From: Pseudomonadota bacterium | GTDB taxonomy: Bacteria > Pseudomonadota > Gammaproteobacteria > Burkholderiales > Burkholderiaceae_C | Assembly: GCA_018241985.1 (NCBI GenBank) | Contig: JAFECV010000070.1 | Location: forward strand, 1-8,716 | Length of the DNA stretch: 8,716 nucleotides | Reading direction: 5' to 3' | Shown here: one piece after another, positions 5,229 through 8,716 of the stretch | Layout of the letters: each line of letters opens with the position of its first letter | Position numbering within the stretch: position 1 is the stretch's first letter | Notes under the pieces: model-generated | What the model saw: the letters and a program-made list of their open reading frames with translations, nothing else | Databases searched by the model: none | Told to the model about the DNA's origin: nothing | Translations under genes and position numbers: made by a program

Positions 5229-6065
5229 ATGCCGACCCGCCCCGTCCGCTCCCAGTACGAAGACTTCATGCGCCACGTGGCGACGCACGGCGTTGCGAAG
5301 AGCGACCGCACCGGCACCGGCACGAAGAGTGTGTTCGGCTACCAGATGCGCTTCGACCTGGGCGAAGGCTTTCCGCTGGTGACCACGAAGAAGGTGCACC
5401 TCAAGTCCATCATCCATGAGCTGCTGTGGTTCCTGCAGGGCTCGGGCAACAACAACTGGCTGAAAGAGCGCGGCGTCACGATCTGGGACGAATGGGCCGA
5501 CCCGGCAACGGGCGACCTGGGCCCGGTGTATGGCGTGCAGTGGCGCTCATGGCCGACGCCGGACGGCGGGCACATCGACCAGATCGCCGAGGTCATCCGC
5601 ACGCTGAAAGCCAACCCCGATTCGCGCCGCATCATCGTGAGCGCCTGGAACGTGGCCGACCTGCCGAAGATGGCGCTCGCGCCCTGCCACGCGTTCTTCC
5701 AGTTCTACGTCGCGCCGGCTACCGAGACCGGAGGCCGGGGGCGGCTGAGCTGCCAGCTTTACCAGCGCAGCGCCGACATCTTCCTCGGCGTGCCGTTCAA
5801 CATCGCGAGCTACGCGCTGCTGACGCTGATGGTCGCGCAGCAGTGCGACCTCGATGCGGGCGACTTCGTCTGGACCGGCGGCGACTGCCACATCTACGAC
5901 AACCATGCCGAGCAGGTCGCGCTGCAACTCTCCCGCGCGCCCTACCCGTATCCCCTGCTCCACATCAAGCGCCGGCCGGCGTCGATCTTCGAGTACGCGT
6001 ACGAGGACTTCGAGGTGCTCGATTACCAACATCACCCCGCCATCAAGGCACCGGTGGCGGTGTGA
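5229..6065 (+). CDS. thyA: Thymidylate synthase
   Basis: ThyA converts dUMP and 5,10-methylenetetrahydrofolate to dTMP and dihydrofolate in the cytoplasm. At 278 residues it is slightly longer than E. coli ThyA (264). Clear landmarks are the phosphate-binding region [13 protein letters not shown] (25-37), [16 protein letters not shown], the double arginine Arg133-Arg134 ([10 protein letters not shown]), the catalytic Cys153 in [12 protein letters not shown], the QRSAD...PFNIASY block and the ending IKAPVAV. A stretch ATETGGRG in the middle of the protein is a small loop insertion. The ATG at 5229 comes one base after the ccdB stop. Only a G-run (5216-5220) stands in for a ribosome site, so coupling to ccdB translation is likely. 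The stop overlaps the folA GTG. DHFR recycles the dihydrofolate made here. Confidence 0.97.
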   Translation: MPTRPVRSQYEDFMRHVATHGVAKSDRTGTGTKSVFGYQMRFDLGEGFPLVTTKKVHLKSIIHELLWFLQGSGNNNWLKERGVTIWDEWADPATGDLGPVYGVQWRSWPTPDGGHIDQIAEVIRTLKANPDSRRIIVSAWNVADLPKMALAPCHAFFQFYVAPATETGGRGRLSCQLYQRSADIFLGVPFNIASYALLTLMVAQQCDLDAGDFVWTGGDCHIYDNHAEQVALQLSRAPYPYPLLHIKRRPASIFEYAYEDFEVLDYQHHPAIKAPVAV

Positions 6066-6547
6066 GGCTGAACCTGATTCTGGCGCGCGCGGCCAATGGC
6101 GTGATCGGTGCGCAAGGCACGATGCCCTGGCACCTGCCGGAAGACCTCGCGCACTTCAAGCGCGTCACGCAGGGCCACCCGGTGATCATGGGGCGGCGCA
6201 CCTGGGACTCGCTGCCTTTGAAGTTCCGGCCGCTGCCCGGGCGCGAGAACATCGTCGTCACGCGCCAGAAAGATTGGCATCAAATCGGCGCCAAGCCATT
6301 TACCGACCTTCACAGTGCGCTACGATTTTGCGAGCAGTACGACGAGGTCTGGGTGATCGGCGGCGCACAGCTCTACGCGCAGGCGCTGCCGCTGGCCACG
6401 CGCGCGGTGGTCACCGAGATCGCGCAGGACTTCGAAGGCGACGCCCACGCGCCGCGGTTCGGCCCGGAATGGAAAGAAGTGGCACGCGAGCCGCATGTCG
6501 CGGCCTCGGGCCTCGCCTACAGCTTCGTCACATTGGAACGCGGCTGA
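6062..6547 (+). CDS. folA: Dihydrofolate reductase
   Basis: FolA reduces dihydrofolate to tetrahydrofolate with NADPH, restoring the cofactor oxidised by ThyA; it is the trimethoprim target. The 161 residues fit the family (E. coli 159). Visible features are GVIG (13-16), the Met20-loop equivalent with MPWHLP (21-26) including Trp23, the catalytic acid Asp28 (equivalent to E. coli Asp27), the cofactor segment [10 protein letters not shown], the second cofactor segment [10 protein letters not shown] and VIGGAQLY. The start is the GTG at 6062, which overlaps the thyA stop as GTGA and gives the expected N-terminus ([15 protein letters not shown]). No other plausible start exists nearby. Its stop codon lies in the left foot of the terminator stem. 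Confidence 0.96.
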   Translation: MRLNLILARAANGVIGAQGTMPWHLPEDLAHFKRVTQGHPVIMGRRTWDSLPLKFRPLPGRENIVVTRQKDWHQIGAKPFTDLHSALRFCEQYDEVWVIGGAQLYAQALPLATRAVVTEIAQDFEGDAHAPRFGPEWKEVAREPHVAASGLAYSFVTLERG

Positions 6548-6580
6548 GCCGCCGGCGGGCCGAAGCCCGCCGGCGGCTCA
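6545..6580. terminator. Strong hairpin, probable bidirectional terminator between folA and the thiolase gene
   Basis: A perfect 16-bp stem (left arm 6545-6560, right arm 6565-6580) encloses the four-base loop CGAA, which reads TTCG on the minus strand, the very stable tetraloop. It sits between two convergent genes and includes the folA stop TGA. No clean T tract follows on either strand, so it may act as a rather weak or Rho-assisted terminator, or as a 3' mRNA-stabilising stem. Confidence 0.75.
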
Positions 6581-6598
6581 TTCAACTACAACAGCCGA

Positions 6599-7783
6599 CT
6601 ACAGCCGCTCGAACACCGCGGCGATGCCCTGCCCGCCGCCGATGCACATCGTCACCAGCGCATAGCGGCCGTTGATGCGCTGCAGCTCGTACAGCGCCTT
6701 GGTCGCGAGGAACGCGCCCGAGCAGCCGATCGGGTGCCCGAGCGCGATGGCGCCGCCGTTCGGGTTCGTCTTCTTCATGTCGAGTTCGAGCCCGCGCGAA
6801 ACCGCGATCGCCTGCGCGGCAAACGCCTCGTTCGACTCGATCACGTCCATCTGCGCGAGCGTGACGCCGCCCTTCTTGAGCGCCATCTTCGACGCCGGGA
6901 TCGGCCCCTCGCCCATGATCTCGTTCGGCACGCCGGCCACCGCGTACGACACGAGCCGCGCGAGCGGCTTGTAGCCGGCCGCCTGCGCGACGCTCGCGTC
7001 GGCGAGCACGAAGAACGCCGCGCCGTCGTTGATGCCGGACGCGTTGCCGGCGGTCACGGTGCCGTCCTTCTTGAACGCCGGCTTCATCTTCGCGAGCGTC
7101 TCCATCGTGGTGCCGGGCTTCACGTGTTCGTCGGTGTCGACCACCACCTCGCCCTTGCGGGTCTGCTTCACGATCGGCACGATCTGCGACTTGAAGCGGC
7201 CCTCCTTGATCGCGGCCGCGGCGCGGCGGTGCGACTCGACCGCGAGCGCGTCCTGCTCCTCGCGCGTGATCTTCCACTTGACCGCGAGGTTCTCGGCGGT
7301 GATGCCCATGTGGCCGACGCCGAACGGGTCGGTCAGCGTTGCGACCATCATGTCGACCAGCTTGGTGTCGCCCATGCGCGCGCCGCTGCGCATCGCGGTC
7401 GACAGATACCCGCCGCGGCTCATCACCTCGACCCCGCCGCCGATGCCGTAGTCGCAGTCGTCGAGCAGGATGTTCTGCGCGGTGGTCACGATGCCCTGCA
7501 GCCCGGACGAACAGAGGCGATTCACCGCCATCGCGACCGACTCCATCGGCAGCCCGGCCTGGATCGCCGCGACGCGCGCGACGTAGGGGAAGCGGCTCTC
7601 GGTCGGAATGGTGTTGCCGACCGTCACGTAGTTGATCAGCTTCGGATCGACGCCGGAGCGTTTCACCGCCTCCTTCATCACGGTGCCCGCGAGTTCCGCC
7701 GGCTCGATGTCGGCCAGCGAACCGCCGAAGCTGCCGATCGCCGAACGTGCTGCACCCAGCACCACCACGTCACGCTTGCTCAT
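6599..7783 (-). CDS. Acetyl-CoA C-acyltransferase / beta-ketothiolase (BktB-like)
   Basis: This 394-residue thiolase condenses two acyl-CoA molecules or cleaves beta-ketoacyl-CoA. The catalytic triad is complete: Cys91 in NRLCSSGLQ, His350 in GHPIG and Cys380 in MCIGGGQG, with NEAFAAQA in between. The VNRLC context and the ending LVTMCIGGGQGIAAVFERL resemble BktB of Cupriavidus more than PhaA, suggesting broader chain-length use; this is judged from memory. Family length is about 393. The ATG at 7783 is chosen because AGGAG is seven bases upstream; a TTG at 7801 would overlap that ribosome site. It lies 72 bases downstream of a phasin gene on the same strand, which points to PHA metabolism, although roles in acetoacetyl-CoA or fatty-acid turnover are equally compatible. 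Confidence 0.94.
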   Translation of the reverse strand: MSKRDVVVLGAARSAIGSFGGSLADIEPAELAGTVMKEAVKRSGVDPKLINYVTVGNTIPTESRFPYVARVAAIQAGLPMESVAMAVNRLCSSGLQGIVTTAQNILLDDCDYGIGGGVEVMSRGGYLSTAMRSGARMGDTKLVDMMVATLTDPFGVGHMGITAENLAVKWKITREEQDALAVESHRRAAAAIKEGRFKSQIVPIVKQTRKGEVVVDTDEHVKPGTTMETLAKMKPAFKKDGTVTAGNASGINDGAAFFVLADASVAQAAGYKPLARLVSYAVAGVPNEIMGEGPIPASKMALKKGGVTLAQMDVIESNEAFAAQAIAVSRGLELDMKKTNPNGGAIALGHPIGCSGAFLATKALYELQRINGRYALVTMCIGGGQGIAAVFERL

Positions 7784-7825
7784 GCTCCATCTCCTTGACA
7801 AAAGAATCGATCGGTGACCGCGCTG

Positions 7826-7845
7826 CGGGCGGGCGCCCGCCCGCG
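7826..7845. repeat. Perfect 20-bp GC palindrome between the phasin and thiolase genes
   Basis: GCGGGCGGGC followed directly by its reverse complement GCCCGCCCGC. As RNA it would fold into a stem of about eight pairs with a four-base loop in the 72-base gap between the phasin stop and the thiolase start. No T tract follows on the minus strand. It could be a partial terminator or a stem that protects the phasin mRNA 3' end, letting the phasin be expressed more highly than the thiolase. Confidence 0.55.
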
Positions 7846-7855
7846 CGCTGCCACG

Positions 7856-8287
7856 CTACTTCGGTTGCATCATTTTCCTGATTTCCTCGACGCTCTGCGT
7901 CGCGCGCTGGCTGATGCCGGCCACCATGTCGGACTGCGACTTGCATGCCATCTCGGCCAGCGTCTTCATGTCGTTCAGCGCCTTGGTCCAGGCCTCGCGC
8001 GCGAGTTCGGTCTGCCGGGTCGGATCGGTCAGGCCGCCGGTCGCGGCGTTCTGCATCGCCTGCTGGATCCCGTGCATCGCCTCGGTCAGCATTTCGGTCT
8101 GCTTCTGCGCGATCGCCTGCAGCGACGCGTACGCGGCCTTGTTCGCCTCGACCAGCGCCTCGACGTCCTTGCGGCGCGCCTCCATCAGCGCCGACATGTC
8201 GACGCCGGGCAGCTTGAACTGCTCCATCAGCTTCGTCACGTCGCCGAACGGGTTGAGGGCGGCTGAATCCTTGGAATCCTTTGCCAT
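7856..8287 (-). CDS. Phasin family protein (PHA granule-associated)
   Basis: This 143-residue, almost wholly helical protein has no cysteine-rich or membrane region except one Cys. The pattern is that of Phasin_2/TIGR01841-like phasins: an N-terminal segment (NPFGDVTKLMEQFKLPGVDMSAL, here split as residues 12-19 and 20-34), RKDVEALVEANKAAYASLQAIAQKQ at about 39-63, then amphipathic helices with many Gln, Ala and Met. Phasins coat polyhydroxyalkanoate granules and control their size and number. ATG 8287 has AAGGAG eight bases upstream. The thiolase gene follows on the same strand, consistent with PHA metabolism, and suggests the organism makes PHA; the synthase itself is not in this window. 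No clear sigma70 promoter is seen in 8288-8412. Confidence 0.88.
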   Translation of the reverse strand: MAKDSKDSAALNPFGDVTKLMEQFKLPGVDMSALMEARRKDVEALVEANKAAYASLQAIAQKQTEMLTEAMHGIQQAMQNAATGGLTDPTRQTELAREAWTKALNDMKTLAEMACKSQSDMVAGISQRATQSVEEIRKMMQPK

Positions 8288-8412
8288 GACATTGCTCCTT
8301 TTGGTACGGGTGGTCGGGATGCGAAAGGGTCCGAGCCCCTCGGCGCCGCACGCGAGCGGCGAAGGCCTCTCGGATCATTATCGCTCGCAAAAGCGGCCGC
8401 GCCGCCGCGCCC

Positions 8413-8716
8413 TCAGCCTTTGGGCCGGAGCTTGAGCCGGATCAAGTTCGGCAGCGGCACCGAGCGCCTGAGCACGTCCTCGCCGAGCCAGAGCGCGCTG
8501 CGCCGGGCGCGCGCGGCGACCCGGTCCAGCGGCATCTGCTGGTAGTCGTCGTTGAACACCTCGAAGCTGTAATCGCCCCGGTAGCCCAGCGCGTGCAGCC
8601 GGGTCACCCAGTCCGCGACCTGCTCGCTGTGCACCCCCTCGCCGGGGAACACGCGGAAATGCCGCGCGGTGCTGATGCGCTCCTCCACCGAGCGCACCTC
8701 CTGCCACATGAAGTCG
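8413..8716 (-). CDS. Sugar phosphate isomerase/epimerase family protein, C-terminal part (5' end outside window)
   Basis: The frame enters at the right edge and ends at TGA 8415-8413, giving about 101 residues. The ATG at 8709 is internal, because Asp-Phe precede it in frame. Motifs DFMWQEVRSVEER, HFRVFPGEG and YRGDYSFEVFNDDY are typical of the last strands of the xylose-isomerase-like TIM barrel (AP_endonuc_2 family), where the Glu of FEVFND and neighbouring acidic or His residues usually help bind a divalent metal. The family includes sugar epimerases, inosose dehydratases and 3-dehydroshikimate dehydratases. The substrate cannot be chosen from this fragment. The phasin gene follows 125 bases later on the same strand, probably as a separate unit. 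Confidence 0.75.
   Translation of the reverse strand, partial: DFMWQEVRSVEERISTARHFRVFPGEGVHSEQVADWVTRLHALGYRGDYSFEVFNDDYQQMPLDRVAARARRSALWLGEDVLRRSVPLPNLIRLKLRPKG

Noticed and set aside
6734..7798. 354-codon open frame on the plus strand opposite the thiolase gene
   Set aside because: Arg/His/Leu-rich, no recognisable motif, fully covered by the thiolase with complete catalytic residues.
8331..8343. CCGAG-CCC-CTCGG small hairpin upstream of the phasin gene
   Set aside because: Five-pair stem with no T tract; expected by chance in DNA this rich in G and C.
8377..8382. GATAAT on the minus strand as a -10 box for the phasin gene
   Set aside because: No acceptable -35 sequence is found 16-18 bases upstream.
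1..8716. CRISPR array, tRNA, rRNA, insertion sequence or attachment site
   Set aside because: No regularly spaced repeats, cloverleaf-like segment, transposase or integrase frame, or terminal inverted repeats were seen by eye.

Overview
This is a window of high-GC (about 70% in sampled housekeeping stretches) bacterial chromosome. It most likely comes from a betaproteobacterium of the order Burkholderiales. The case rests on the BktB-like thiolase with a neighbouring phasin, the thyA-folA pair, the DUF2069 and DUF3617 proteins, and the G/C-biased third codon positions. This is inference; there is no rRNA or marker gene to settle taxonomy.

Layout. (1) Positions 2-2224, plus strand: the end of a DUF2069 membrane protein, a FAD-linked D-2-hydroxyacid dehydrogenase and a CPAC-motif redoxin. 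The last two overlap as ATGA and look like one operon. (2) Positions 2254-3395, minus strand: a secreted or periplasmic DUF3617 protein, preceded by a six-helix TMEM175-type potassium channel. These convergently face region 1. (3) Positions 3484-5227: an accessory-looking segment with two type II toxin-antitoxin modules pointing in opposite directions. YefM/YoeB is on the minus strand and CcdA/CcdB on the plus strand, and a small unrecognised three-helix membrane protein lies between them. Sampled GC is about 60-62% in the toxin-antitoxin genes against about 70% in the flanks, which fits acquisition by transfer. Each module has a visible candidate promoter with repeats suited to autorepression. 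(4) Positions 5229-6547: thyA and folA, which directly follow ccdB. ccdB and thyA are one base apart, and thyA and folA overlap as GTGA. The run ends at a perfect 16-bp stem terminator that probably also serves the convergent gene. (5) Positions 6599-8287, minus strand: a phasin, then a beta-ketothiolase, a polyhydroxyalkanoate (PHA) or acyl-CoA metabolism pair with a GC-rich palindrome between them. (6) Positions 8413-8716, minus strand: the C-terminal end of a sugar phosphate isomerase/epimerase family protein.

The most notable feature is the compact ccdA-ccdB-thyA-folA run. A gyrase-poison toxin-antitoxin module sits immediately upstream of, and is apparently transcribed with, the thymidylate and tetrahydrofolate enzymes that supply DNA precursors. 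The CcdB here lacks the C-terminal Trp of the F-plasmid toxin, and CcdA carries an extra C-terminal tail. No gene-free stretch exceeds 300 bases; the longest is 4460-4620, which holds the divergent promoter region of the membrane protein and ccdAB. No tRNA, rRNA, CRISPR array, insertion sequence or transposase is visible.
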